Source of the DNA: Microcoleus sp. EPA2 | GTDB lineage: Bacteria; Cyanobacteriota; Cyanobacteriia; Cyanobacteriales; Microcoleaceae | DNA length: 64,000 nucleotides | Direction: 5' to 3' | Assembly (NCBI GenBank): GCA_020882975.1 | Contig: JAHRFD010000001.1 | Location: 290,336-354,335, forward strand | Notes under the pieces: model-generated | The model's input: only the letters and a program-made list of their open reading frames with translations | The model's database searches: none | Told to the model about the DNA's origin: nothing | Made by a program: the position numbers and the translations under genes | Shown here: positions 1-8,047 of the stretch, one piece after another | Layout: each line of letters starts with the position of its first letter | Position numbering within the stretch: the stretch's first letter is position 1

Positions 1-28
1 AACTCTTCTCCTCCGGCGCGTCAGACAA

Positions 29-1384
29 ATGGTTATCACAAAACGAGGGCTTGTTCTAAGTGCAGCAGCGGTGGTACTCACTGCTGTAACTCTTGCCAAC
101 ACTGGTTGCAGTTCTAAATCTCTGGCTTCTTTTAGGGGTAGTCCCAAAGAGTTGGTTGATGAAGTTTGGCAGATTATTGACAAAAGTTATGTTGATGGTA
201 CTTTTAATCAGGTTGACTGGAAAGCAGTACGAAAGGATTATTTGAACCGGACCTATAGCAGTGATGAGGATGCTTATAAGGCCGTGCGGGAAATGCTCAA
301 AAAGCTAGACGATCCTTATACTAGGTTCATGAACCCACAAGAGTTCAAAAATATGCAGGTTGATACTTCTGGAGAATTAACAGGAGTGGGAATTCAGTTG
401 ACTCAGGATGAAAAAACTAAGAAATTAGTGGTGATTTCCCCCATTGAGGATACTCCGGCTTTTAAAGCGGGGATTCAAGCAAAAGATATTATTAGTAAAA
501 TCGATGGCAAGAGTACCCAGGGGATGGATACGAATCAAGCGGTAAATTTGATTCGCGGTCAAGTTAATACTGAGGTGACACTGACTATTATCCGCAATAA
601 TAAGGAAATAGAATTTAAGCTGAAACGGGCGAAGATTGAAATTCATCCGGTGCGTCATTCGGTGCAGAAAAGTCCGATGGGTGAAATCGGCTATATTCGC
701 CTGAACCAGTTTAGTGCAAATGCGGGATCGGAAATGCGATCGGCAATTCAGGATTTGGAAAAGAAAAAAGTGACAGGCTATATTTTAGACCTGCGTTCTA
801 ATCCGGGGGGGTTGTTGTACGGGAGTATTGAGATTGCTCGGATGTGGCTCCAAGAAGGTACGATTGTCTCTACGGTCGATCGAATCGGCGAGACGGATAG
901 ACAAACTGCCAATAAAAAAGCGATTACTGACAAACCTTTAGTGATACTGGTAGACGGGGGTTCGGCCAGTGCTAGCGAGATTCTTTCCGGTGCTTTGCAG
1001 GACAACAAACGGGCGGTTTTGGTGGGAACAAAGACCTTTGGGAAAGGTTTAGTGCAGTCGGTACGTGGTGTGGGAAATGGTTCGGGTTTAGCTGTTACGA
1101 TCGCTAAATATTTTACTCCCAATGGGCGGGATATCAACCACTTGGGCATTGAACCGGATGTGAAAATTGAACTTACCGAAGCTCAAAAAGAGGAATTGAG
1201 GCGCGATCGGGATAAAATCGGTACGAATGCAGATCCGCAGTATGCAAAAGCTTTGGAAATTTTGACCAAGAAAGTGACTGGTCAAACAGTGAATCAGAAG
1301 GCTGAGTCGAAACCGAATGCTACGCCACCAAAAGCGACTGCGCCCCAGGCTAAGCCAAGTTCTGCACCGGCTAAATCTAAGTAA
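29..1384 (+). CDS. Carboxyl-terminal processing protease (S41 family, CtpA/CtpB-like)
   Basis: This is a serine peptidase of the tail-specific/C-terminal processing family, which trims C-termini of exported or lumenal proteins. The N-terminus has a basic start, a hydrophobic stretch (about residues 8-25) and then NTGC, so it could be a Sec signal or a lipoprotein signal. A PDZ-like region covers about residues 105-200 (ELTGVGIQL through the IEDTPAFKAGI segment). The S41 core holds GSASASEI with Ser314 and TFGKG with Lys339; the 25-residue spacing fits the Ser/Lys dyad of known Ctp proteases. The last 50 residues are rich in Lys, Pro and Ala and are probably a disordered tail. The ATG at 29 is the first in-frame start in the window. 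Cyanobacteria carry several paralogues, one of which matures the PSII D1 protein; which one this is cannot be told here. Confidence 0.9.
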   Translation: MVITKRGLVLSAAAVVLTAVTLANTGCSSKSLASFRGSPKELVDEVWQIIDKSYVDGTFNQVDWKAVRKDYLNRTYSSDEDAYKAVREMLKKLDDPYTRFMNPQEFKNMQVDTSGELTGVGIQLTQDEKTKKLVVISPIEDTPAFKAGIQAKDIISKIDGKSTQGMDTNQAVNLIRGQVNTEVTLTIIRNNKEIEFKLKRAKIEIHPVRHSVQKSPMGEIGYIRLNQFSANAGSEMRSAIQDLEKKKVTGYILDLRSNPGGLLYGSIEIARMWLQEGTIVSTVDRIGETDRQTANKKAITDKPLVILVDGGSASASEILSGALQDNKRAVLVGTKTFGKGLVQSVRGVGNGSGLAVTIAKYFTPNGRDINHLGIEPDVKIELTEAQKEELRRDRDKIGTNADPQYAKALEILTKKVTGQTVNQKAESKPNATPPKATAPQAKPSSAPAKSK

Positions 1385-1470
1385 GTAAATCCACCTAATT
1401 AAACGTAAGATACAGGTGGCTAAAAAGCTTGCTGTATGACCATTGTTCACCAAAGAATTGGGTCTGAAGC

Positions 1471-1515
1471 GCTAAAGTCCTCATTACAAACCTGGTGGGT
1501 AGTGAGGACTTTAGC
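1471..1515. terminator. Bidirectional hairpin terminator-like element
   Basis: A perfect 13-bp inverted repeat (GCTAAAGTCCTCA at 1471-1483 and its complement at 1503-1515) with a 19-nt loop lies between two convergent genes, just before the TerD stop codon. Its AAAGTCC core recurs in hairpins at 34116-34166 and 48195-48252, so it belongs to a dispersed hairpin family as well as sitting where a terminator is expected. Confidence 0.6.
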
Positions 1516-1517
1516 CA

Positions 1518-2093
1518 TCACTTTTCTACATAATATTTTTCCACAAAACTTCGCAATCCTGATTTATATCCTTGTCCTACGGCCTGAAACCTCCACTCTC
1601 GGTTTTTTTTATACAAACGTCCAAATTCCAAAGCTGTCTCTAATGTAAAATTCTCTTTTAATTCGTACCTAGTCAATTCCGTTTGGCGATCGCGATCGTA
1701 TAGACTGATAAAGGCGTTCTGGATTTGGCTAAAATTTAATCCTACTGATTCAGCGTCGTGGATAGTGACAATCAGCACAATCTCTTCAATAGTGGCATCG
1801 ATTAGAGATAAATCTACACTGTAGAGGGTGTTAATGTATCCTTTTCTGGGCGAAGATTTATCCGTGCCGGATTGTTTCACAGCACCATCTAGGGATTTAG
1901 GATTATTATAAAATACTAAATAGTCTTCGTGGGGAATTCTGCCATCAGCGCCTAACATAAATGCTGAAGCATCAATGTCACAGTTTTTGTATGATGAATT
2001 GACTTGCCAACCCAAAGCGATGACCAGTTTTTTTAAGTTGGGAAATTCTTGAGAAAGATTGAATCTGTCACCTTTAATTAATTGTACGCTCAT
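1518..2093 (-). CDS. TerD-family (tellurium resistance/Ca2+-binding stress) protein
   Basis: The 191-residue protein begins MSVQLIKGDRFNLSQ and contains the family hallmarks GWQVNSS, DIDASAFML and an acidic IHDAESVGLNF segment. In TerD domains such aspartates bind calcium. Members are cytoplasmic and linked to tellurite, phage and general stress responses; their molecular role is poorly defined. The start at 2093 is chosen over an 11-codon longer frame because an AGGAAGGAA-like ribosome binding site lies about 10 nt upstream. No other ter gene (terB, terC, terZ) is nearby, so this is an orphan copy. It converges on the protease gene. Confidence 0.85.
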   Translation of the reverse strand: MSVQLIKGDRFNLSQEFPNLKKLVIALGWQVNSSYKNCDIDASAFMLGADGRIPHEDYLVFYNNPKSLDGAVKQSGTDKSSPRKGYINTLYSVDLSLIDATIEEIVLIVTIHDAESVGLNFSQIQNAFISLYDRDRQTELTRYELKENFTLETALEFGRLYKKNREWRFQAVGQGYKSGLRSFVEKYYVEK

Positions 2094-2507
2094 TTGTCTG
2101 GGTTCCTTCCTACACTCTAATTTCAATGGGTAATTGGTAATTGGTAATTGGCACTCTCTCCCTCATCCTATCAATTCCGGTTGTATCGGAATGATTTAAC
2201 CGCGAAGGCAGTCTTGACGCGAAGTTCGAGAAGAGAGAGTTTAATACAGGACGATGAAGACAGGATTTTAGATCACTCAAAAATGCCAAGGCTTAAAAAA
2301 ATCTAACACTTTCGGTAGATGGCGAAATTTTTATTTACTCTCAAAGTAGAGACATTTATCCATGAAGTAGATTAGACATCTCCCATCATTATTTCTTGTG
2401 GAACAGGCGGGATACCCGTTCTTAACAGGCTTGTTGGGAAATGTCTGTTAAAAAAATGACCAATACCGAGATATTGTAATCAATTCTAAGTAATTCCTAG
2501 GCAATTT
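2094..2507. other. Intergenic region with STRR and dispersed repeat; likely promoter area for flanking genes
   Basis: This gap separates the divergently read TerD and copper ATPase genes. It holds three TAATTGG heptamers (2131-2151) and a roughly 100-bp dispersed repeat (2169-2269) whose close copy lies at 25496-25585. The remainder is AT-rich with no coding sense that I could see. Promoters for both flanking genes must lie here, but no clear -35/-10 pair stands out. Confidence 0.6.
2169..2269. repeat. Dispersed ~100-bp repeat, copy A
   Basis: The block starts TATCAATTCCGGTTGTATCG and ends near ACAGGACGATGAAGACAGG. It matches 25496-25585 over most of its length with scattered substitutions. 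A shorter related core (AACCGCGAAGGCG) occurs at 56321-56368. It has no coding potential. Confidence 0.8.
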
Positions 2508-4967
2508 ATGGCAAACACAGTTCCTGAAATGCGATCGTCAATCATCTCAGTCAAAGAATCCTCACCACCTGAAATTGTGACTTTCGATGTCAGTGGTATG
2601 AAGTGTGCAGGCTGCGCCAAGGCAGTTGAACGCCAACTAATGCAATACTCAGGGGTAATTTCAGCTTGCGTTAACTTAGCCGTAGAAGTAGCAACGGTTG
2701 AGTGCGAACCGGGGGCGGTGGATGCTGATGCCTTAGCCAAAAAGTTAACCGATAGTGGATTTCCCAGTCAATCTCGCGCAGGTGGAAATCAGCGAGAAAT
2801 GGATCTGGCGATAATTGAAAGGCGACAGCAAGAAATTCGAGAGCAAATAGGACAATTAACGATCGCCCTGTTCTTAATTATTCTCTCAGGTTCAGGTCAC
2901 GTATTGGGAACAAAAGCCCCAATTTTAAGCAATATTTGGTTTCACTGGGGACTTGCAACTCTAGCTTTACTACTACCTGGGCGGCGAATTGTAGTGGACG
3001 GGTGCCGCAGTTTGTGGCGAAATGCACCCAATATGAATACTCTGGTAGCTTTAGGCGCTGTCACAGCTTACACCGCTAGCAACGCGGCACTGCTGTTTCC
3101 CCAGATGGGATGGGAATGCTTTTTTGACGAACCGGTGATGCTGCTGGGCTTTATTTTGTTGGGGAAAACTCTGGAACAGCAAGCTAGACAGCGCGCCGCC
3201 TCAGCACTACAAGCTTTAATCGCACTCCAACCAGCTACTGCGCGCTTAGTTGATTTTAAATTGCCGATTTTAGATTTGGACTCGCCATCTCCGGTCTACA
3301 ATCCACAATATATTGAAATTCCAGCCGATCGTGTCCGAGTCGGAGAATGGCTGCAAGTTTTACCAGGGGACAAGATTCCGGTAGATGGTGAAGTTTGCGA
3401 AGGTAAAACAACCATAGATGAGTCGATGCTGACTGGGGAATCGATGCCGATTTTGAAGCAAACAGGAGATCCCGTGGCGGCGGGAACTATCAATCAATCT
3501 GGGGCGATCGTGATCCGGGCAACTCGCACGGGTAAGGAAACTACTGTAGCTCAAATGGTGGCTTTGGTGGAAGCTGCCCAAACTCGGAAAGCGCCGATTC
3601 AAAATTTGGCGGATACTGTGGCGGGATATTTTGTCTATGGGGTAATGGCGATATCGGCTTTAACCTTCCTATTTTGGTATTTTGCCGGAACTCATCTGTG
3701 GCCATCTGTGCTTTTAGGGCATGGGGCTATGAACATGGGCCATGGGGCCATGGGCATGGGCCACCAATTACCAATTACTGATTATCAATCACCTTTGCTG
3801 TTAAGTTTGAAATTGGCGATCGCCGTTTTAGTCATTGCCTGTCCTTGTGCTTTGGGACTGGCTACCCCAACTGCCATTTTAGTTGGTTCTGGGATTGGGG
3901 CGGAGCGCGGGCTTTTGATTCGCGGTGGTGATGTTTTGGAACGGGTGCATCAATTAGATACGGTGGTTTTTGACAAAACTGGTACTTTGACTACCGGAGA
4001 GCTGACACTCACAGATTATTTGCCGATTTTTGAGAATTCTGGGTTGGATGGGACTTCAGATCTGAATGTTAGCCACAGGCAAGATGCCTGTTTTACCATT
4101 GACTCCCAACTTCTGCAAATCGCCGCGGCTGTGGAAAGGGGTTCTTGTCATCCCGTCGCGGCAGTGATTTTGCGGGAAGCTCAACAACAAGCTTTGCCAC
4201 TGCTGGCTGCTGAGGATTTCTACACGGCACCGGGATTGGGGGTTTCGGCTGTGGTGGAGGGCCGACTGGTGTTCGCCGGGAATGCCGAGTGGATGACGCA
4301 GCAGGGGGTCGCTATTGCCACAGAATTGTGTGGGTCTTTTCAAGGCAAAACGGCGGTTTATGTGGCTTGTGAGGGCGTTTTGCTGGGGGTAATCGGCCTA
4401 AAAGATACTCTCAGACCGGATGCTAAGGCGACGGTGGAGCGTTTGCGGGCTATGGGATTGCGGGTGATGATGCTGACGGGGGATACGCCTGGGGCGGCGT
4501 TGGCGATCGCCAACCAGTTAGATTTGCCGACGACGGATGTTTTGGCTCAAGTGCGGCCAGAAGAGAAGGCAAGGGCGATCGCTGCTTTGCAAGCCGAAGG
4601 CCGGAAAGTGGCGATGGTGGGTGACGGAATTAATGATGCCCCCGCTTTAGCTCAAGCAGATGTTGGTGTCGGGTTACATGGTGGGACTGATGTAGCTGTT
4701 GAAACTGCTCAGATTGTCCTAATGCGAAATACTTTGATGGATGTTGTGGAGTCGATCGAACTTAGTCGCGCTACTTTTAAGAAAATTCGCCAAAATCTGT
4801 TTTGGGCTTTTGGTTACAATATGCTCGGAATTCCTGTGGCCGCTGGTCTTTTACTCCCGGTAATGGGAATTTTACTCAGCCCTGCTGCGGCTGGTGCATT
4901 TATGGCGTTTAGTTCTGTTAGCGTTGTTACCAATTCTTTGCTGCTGCGTCGCGAATTTCGGCCTTAA
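2508..4967 (+). CDS. Copper-transporting P1B-type ATPase
   Basis: This 819-residue heavy-metal pump uses ATP to move Cu(I) across the plasma or thylakoid membrane. An N-terminal HMA domain carries the metal site GMKCAGC (Cys33, Cys36). Membrane helices follow, with the transport motif CPC at 445-447, the phosphorylation site DKTGT (Asp489), the N-domain SCHP motif and GDGINDAP (from about 705). The CPC/HMA combination fits the PacS/CtaA copper group, but which of the two cannot be decided. Two stretches look inserted: a Met/His/Gly-rich segment plus a QLPITDYQ tail (about 403-430) in the loop before the CPC helix, and SHRQDACF (about 522-530) in the nucleotide-binding domain. Both are encoded by repeat-type DNA. 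The ATG at 2508 has no strong ribosome binding site. Confidence 0.93.
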   Translation: MANTVPEMRSSIISVKESSPPEIVTFDVSGMKCAGCAKAVERQLMQYSGVISACVNLAVEVATVECEPGAVDADALAKKLTDSGFPSQSRAGGNQREMDLAIIERRQQEIREQIGQLTIALFLIILSGSGHVLGTKAPILSNIWFHWGLATLALLLPGRRIVVDGCRSLWRNAPNMNTLVALGAVTAYTASNAALLFPQMGWECFFDEPVMLLGFILLGKTLEQQARQRAASALQALIALQPATARLVDFKLPILDLDSPSPVYNPQYIEIPADRVRVGEWLQVLPGDKIPVDGEVCEGKTTIDESMLTGESMPILKQTGDPVAAGTINQSGAIVIRATRTGKETTVAQMVALVEAAQTRKAPIQNLADTVAGYFVYGVMAISALTFLFWYFAGTHLWPSVLLGHGAMNMGHGAMGMGHQLPITDYQSPLLLSLKLAIAVLVIACPCALGLATPTAILVGSGIGAERGLLIRGGDVLERVHQLDTVVFDKTGTLTTGELTLTDYLPIFENSGLDGTSDLNVSHRQDACFTIDSQLLQIAAAVERGSCHPVAAVILREAQQQALPLLAAEDFYTAPGLGVSAVVEGRLVFAGNAEWMTQQGVAIATELCGSFQGKTAVYVACEGVLLGVIGLKDTLRPDAKATVERLRAMGLRVMMLTGDTPGAALAIANQLDLPTTDVLAQVRPEEKARAIAALQAEGRKVAMVGDGINDAPALAQADVGVGLHGGTDVAVETAQIVLMRNTLMDVVESIELSRATFKKIRQNLFWAFGYNMLGIPVAAGLLLPVMGILLSPAAAGAFMAFSSVSVVTNSLLLRREFRP
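3717..3795 (+). repeat. Low-complexity/STRR-like insert inside the copper ATPase gene
   Basis: Reiterated GGGCATGGG/GGGCCATGG words are followed by CCAATTACCAATTACTGATT, which resembles the intergenic TAATTGG heptamers of this genome. The insert keeps the reading frame and encodes a Met/His-rich loop followed by a short Gln/Pro-containing segment. Confidence 0.55.
4075..4091 (+). repeat. Small palindrome (ACAGGCA-AGA-TGCCTGT) inside the copper ATPase gene
   Basis: A perfect 7-bp inverted repeat with a 3-nt spacer sits within a GCCACAGGCAAGATGCCTGT word. From memory this word is a common dispersed palindrome in cyanobacterial genomes. It falls in the ATP-binding domain and keeps frame. Confidence 0.5.
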
Positions 4968-5083
4968 ATTTACAGATTTTAGCTAACAATCCTCAGTCAT
5001 TGGTCATGAGCCAAGAACTCCTGCCTGCCGAAAGTACAAGGCCGAAAGTATGGATACTGAAGGCTGAATTTAATCAAAATAGC

Positions 5084-5166
5084 GACTAATGACTAATGAC
5101 TCATGACTAATGACTAATGACTAATGACTCATGACTCATGACTCATGACTAATGACTAATGACTAA
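5084..5166. repeat. Heptamer STRR (GACTAAT/GACTCAT)n
   Basis: About twelve head-to-tail 7-nt units with single-base variants fill the space after the copper ATPase gene. The stop codon of the next, minus-strand, gene lies in the last unit. This is the classic short tandemly repeated repetitive sequence of filamentous cyanobacteria. Confidence 0.9.
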
Positions 5167-5510
5167 AGTGCCATACTTTCTAAGAGCCGCCAGTTACGGT
5201 TGCTCATAATCGACTGAGTGACTAGCTCAAACATTTGACGGCAGTGGTTATTGGTTTTGAGGGGGAGTTCCTCGTTTTTAATCACGAAATTCATGCGAAC
5301 TTCTGAATCGCTGCTCGTGTTTTGCTCAATTAGGACTTCTGCGGTGACAAGCTTGGGTATAGAAACTTGACCGGGAAGTTCGCGAGCCATGAGAGAATCT
5401 CCTGTATTGTAGATAATATCAAGATTGCATGACTCTAAAATCTCAATCAAAGAGTGACGGAGACGGTCGATGGGAACGGCAACGATAAAAAAACCAGTAT
5501 AACGAGCCAT
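5163..5510 (-). CDS. Conserved hypothetical protein
   Basis: The 115-residue protein begins MARYTGFFIVAVPIDRL; I do not recognise a named domain. It has no signal peptide or long hydrophobic helix beyond the FFIVAV strand, and the pattern suggests a small alpha/beta cytoplasmic protein. The start at 5510 is preferred to one 17 codons upstream because a GGAG ribosome binding site lies about 9 nt before it and the extra residues look non-conserved. It is divergent from tmk, with 107 bp between the start codons. Confidence 0.6.
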   Translation of the reverse strand: MARYTGFFIVAVPIDRLRHSLIEILESCNLDIIYNTGDSLMARELPGQVSIPKLVTAEVLIEQNTSSDSEVRMNFVIKNEELPLKTNNHCRQMFELVTQSIMSNRNWRLLESMAL

Positions 5511-5617
5511 AAAAAAAACTCCTGCCGTGAGGCATTTAGACTTTATCATCATACCTAACATCTAAGATATCTACAGTACAATAATCACTTATTTTATCCA
5601 AATTCTAAGGGAAGTCA

Positions 5618-6280
5618 ATGGCAGGGAAACTGATCGTCTTTGAAGGAGTTGAAGGTGCAGGAAAAACTACGCAAATGCAGCGGTTGATACATTGGCTGCC
5701 AAAAAACTGTCTTACAATCAAAAATTTTGTTGCTACTCGTGAGCCTGGGGGGACTGAACTGGGAAAGCGACTCAGAAGGTTATTACTGGAGCCTGAGTCC
5801 GAGGAATTAGTATCAAATCGAGCGGAATTACTGATGTATGCTGCCGATCGCAGTCAGCACGTCGAAACTTTTCTCAAACCCAAGTTAGCCCTGGGGACGA
5901 TGGTTTTGTGCGATCGCTTTACTGATTCTACTATTGCTTATCAGGGCTACGGCCGCGGTATTAATTTAGACTTAATTAACCAACTGAACGCCATTGCTAC
6001 TGGGGGCTTGCAAAGTGATTTGACTTTTTGGCTGGATATCGATGTGTCAGCGGGCTTGGCGAGGGCAAGGGCGAGGGGAGAGTGCGATCGTATGGAGCTA
6101 GCTGATTTGGCATTTCACCAGCGGGTACAACAAGGTTTTTCGGAGTTGACTAGACAAAATCCGGATCGAATGGTGAGGATAAATGCCGATCGCACTGAGG
6201 ATGAGGTCGCCCAAGAAATTCAAACTATCTTAAGTAGTAAGTTAGCAGCTTGGGGATATGGAAACAATTCGGAATTTTGA
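5618..6280 (+). CDS. tmk: Thymidylate kinase
   Basis: This enzyme phosphorylates dTMP to dTDP in the dTTP pathway in the cytoplasm. The 220-residue length fits the family. The P-loop GVEGAGKTT lies near residues 9-17, the DRFTDS segment (the DRx motif) near 99-104, and the TREPGGTELG substrate loop is present. An AAGGGAAG ribosome binding site precedes the ATG. The next gene, holB, starts 3 bp after the stop, a common pairing in bacteria that joins dTTP supply and replication. Confidence 0.96.
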   Translation: MAGKLIVFEGVEGAGKTTQMQRLIHWLPKNCLTIKNFVATREPGGTELGKRLRRLLLEPESEELVSNRAELLMYAADRSQHVETFLKPKLALGTMVLCDRFTDSTIAYQGYGRGINLDLINQLNAIATGGLQSDLTFWLDIDVSAGLARARARGECDRMELADLAFHQRVQQGFSELTRQNPDRMVRINADRTEDEVAQEIQTILSSKLAAWGYGNNSEF

Positions 6281-6283
6281 ATT

Positions 6284-7249
6284 ATGGATTATTTTGAATC
6301 ATTAATCGGACAAAACCAGGCAGTAGAATTACTCACTCAAGCCGTCTCTGGCAACCGCATTGCTCCCGGCTATTTATTTGTGGGATCTAACGGGATCGGC
6401 AAAAGTTTAGCGGCTCGATGTTTTATTGAGCTTTTCTTCTCGGCAAATCTGACACAACCAAAATTAATAGCCTCGGTGCAAAACCGCGTGCGACTGAGAA
6501 ATCACCCAGACTTGCTCTGGGTAGAACCAACTTACATGAATCAAGGCAAGCGGCTGTCAGCACAGGAAGCTGAGGAAGCGGGCTTGAAGCGCAAATCACC
6601 GCCCCAAATTCGACTAGAGCAGGTGCGAGAAATCGGTGATTTTCTGAGTAGACCACCCCTAGAATCTGCCCGTTCTATTGTCGTGTTGTCGCAAGCAGAA
6701 ACCATGGGTGAGGGGGCTGCCAATGGTTTATTGAAGACTTTGGAAGAACCGGGAAAAGCTGCCCTAATTTTAATGGCTCCGACTGTGGAATCTTTGCTAC
6801 CAACCTTGATTTCACGGTGTCAAAAAATTCAGTTTAATCGCCTCAATCCCGCAGCGATGGCACGGGTATTGCAGGAAAGGGGATTTGGAGAGATTTTGTC
6901 CCATGCTGAGGTGATGGGAATGGCCCAGGGAAGCCCTGGAGAGGCAATTGCTATTTGGCAGCAACTGCAATCGATGCCGGAGGATTTGTTACAAAAAGTT
7001 AAGCAGTTGCCTCAAAATTTGCGATCGGCCTTGGAATTGGCAAAGGAAATTGATAAAACTTTGGATACTGAATCCCAGTTATGGTTAATCGATTATTTAC
7101 AGCACTGTTACTGGCAGCAATTTTTGGCAGGGGGAATTAGTCGATCGCCTTTAGAGCCTTTAGAAAAAGCGCGACAATATTTACTCAACTATGTACAGCC
7201 ACGATTGGTTTGGGAATGCACATTAATGGGAATATGTCAACCATTATAA
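6284..7249 (+). CDS. holB: DNA polymerase III delta' subunit (clamp-loader)
   Basis: This AAA+-fold protein is a stator subunit of the sliding-clamp loader. The N-terminus carries a Walker A-like GSNGIGKSLAAR (about residues 34-45). A family-typical GEGAANGLLKTLEEPG region and the ISRCQ sensor motif follow. Length 321 is normal. It is co-transcribed with tmk (3-bp gap) and is likely translationally coupled to it. The C-terminal part is less conserved, as usual for delta'. Confidence 0.93.
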   Translation: MDYFESLIGQNQAVELLTQAVSGNRIAPGYLFVGSNGIGKSLAARCFIELFFSANLTQPKLIASVQNRVRLRNHPDLLWVEPTYMNQGKRLSAQEAEEAGLKRKSPPQIRLEQVREIGDFLSRPPLESARSIVVLSQAETMGEGAANGLLKTLEEPGKAALILMAPTVESLLPTLISRCQKIQFNRLNPAAMARVLQERGFGEILSHAEVMGMAQGSPGEAIAIWQQLQSMPEDLLQKVKQLPQNLRSALELAKEIDKTLDTESQLWLIDYLQHCYWQQFLAGGISRSPLEPLEKARQYLLNYVQPRLVWECTLMGICQPL

Positions 7250-7370
7250 TTTTGACACTATTCCCCTCATCCTTAAAATCTACAGGGATCGATCGGGCAC
7301 AAGTCCCACGAGCCAGCGGGAGAAAGGGGAAATGCTCAAGAGAATTTTTCCTGTAGCTATCAGCTCAAGC

Positions 7371-7736
7371 TTAAGCCCGCAGCAGTTGCTTGATCGTGCC
7401 TACCAATTCCTGGGGGTGAAAGGGCTTAGCAATGTAAGCATCGGCACCTTGTTTCATACCCCAGTAGCGATCGAACTCCTCACTTTTGCTCGAACACATT
7501 ACCACAGGCAAACTCTGAGTTTTTGGGTCACTTTTGAGTCGGCGACAAACTTCATAGCCATTCATCCGGGGCATCACGATATCCAAAACTACCAAATCTG
7601 GCCGATTTGTCTTAATTTGCTCTAGAGCTTCTACGCCATCACTAGCTACCGTGACGTTCAGTCCTCTACCTTTGAGCAAGTCAGCGATCATCTCCCGCAG
7701 AGTTACGCTATCATCAACAACCATAACTGTACTCAT
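7371..7736 (-). CDS. Single-domain response regulator (CheY/PilH-like)
   Basis: The 121-residue receiver has no output domain. The acidic pocket is Asp8-Asp9, the phospho-acceptor is Asp52 in LDIVMP, and the conserved Lys104 lies in AKPF. The MSTVMVVDDS start resembles the PilG/PilH-type receivers of cyanobacterial pilus and phototaxis operons, but no che/pil genes flank it, so its kinase is unknown. The start at 7736 is chosen because an AAGGA site lies about 9 nt upstream; the 32 extra codons of the longer frame look non-coding. Confidence 0.9.
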   Translation of the reverse strand: MSTVMVVDDSVTLREMIADLLKGRGLNVTVASDGVEALEQIKTNRPDLVVLDIVMPRMNGYEVCRRLKSDPKTQSLPVVMCSSKSEEFDRYWGMKQGADAYIAKPFHPQELVGTIKQLLRA

Positions 7737-7995
7737 AGAATAGTCCTTACCAAGTTTCTGGGTTGAAACGTTCACAATAAAAGATATGTTAGCTTGATTG
7801 AAATTTTGCTCTTTGAGGTTTAGTCTACCCACTTTTGCTCATTTCCCAATCATGTTTTTCAGGATTAGCGCGAAATTAAACATCCGCGAAATCTCCCTTG
7901 ACATACCATGCTATGTTCGTTAGTCTATCATTTTCTTTCTTAAATGGTACTTTTGTCAAAAATTGCTGATTTAGTTTGGTTTTAGGTTTCGCGGC

Positions 7996-8045
7996 CATGG
8001 TCCCTGACCCCAGACTAAAGAAATCACTGGGATGAGAGGACCATG
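7996..8045 (-). terminator. Hairpin terminator after the Wzc-like gene
   Basis: The 8-bp arms CATGGTCC and GGACCATG, with an inner CCCAG/CTGGG pair, lie immediately beyond the stop codon of the minus-strand Wzc-like gene. The placement suggests transcription termination. The rest of the 7737-8047 gap shows no coding signal. Confidence 0.55.
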
Positions 8046-8047
8046 TG

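Noticed and set aside
1436-1648. Plus-strand frame of 70 codons over the TerD gene end
   Set aside because: It spans the terminator hairpin and runs antisense through TerD.
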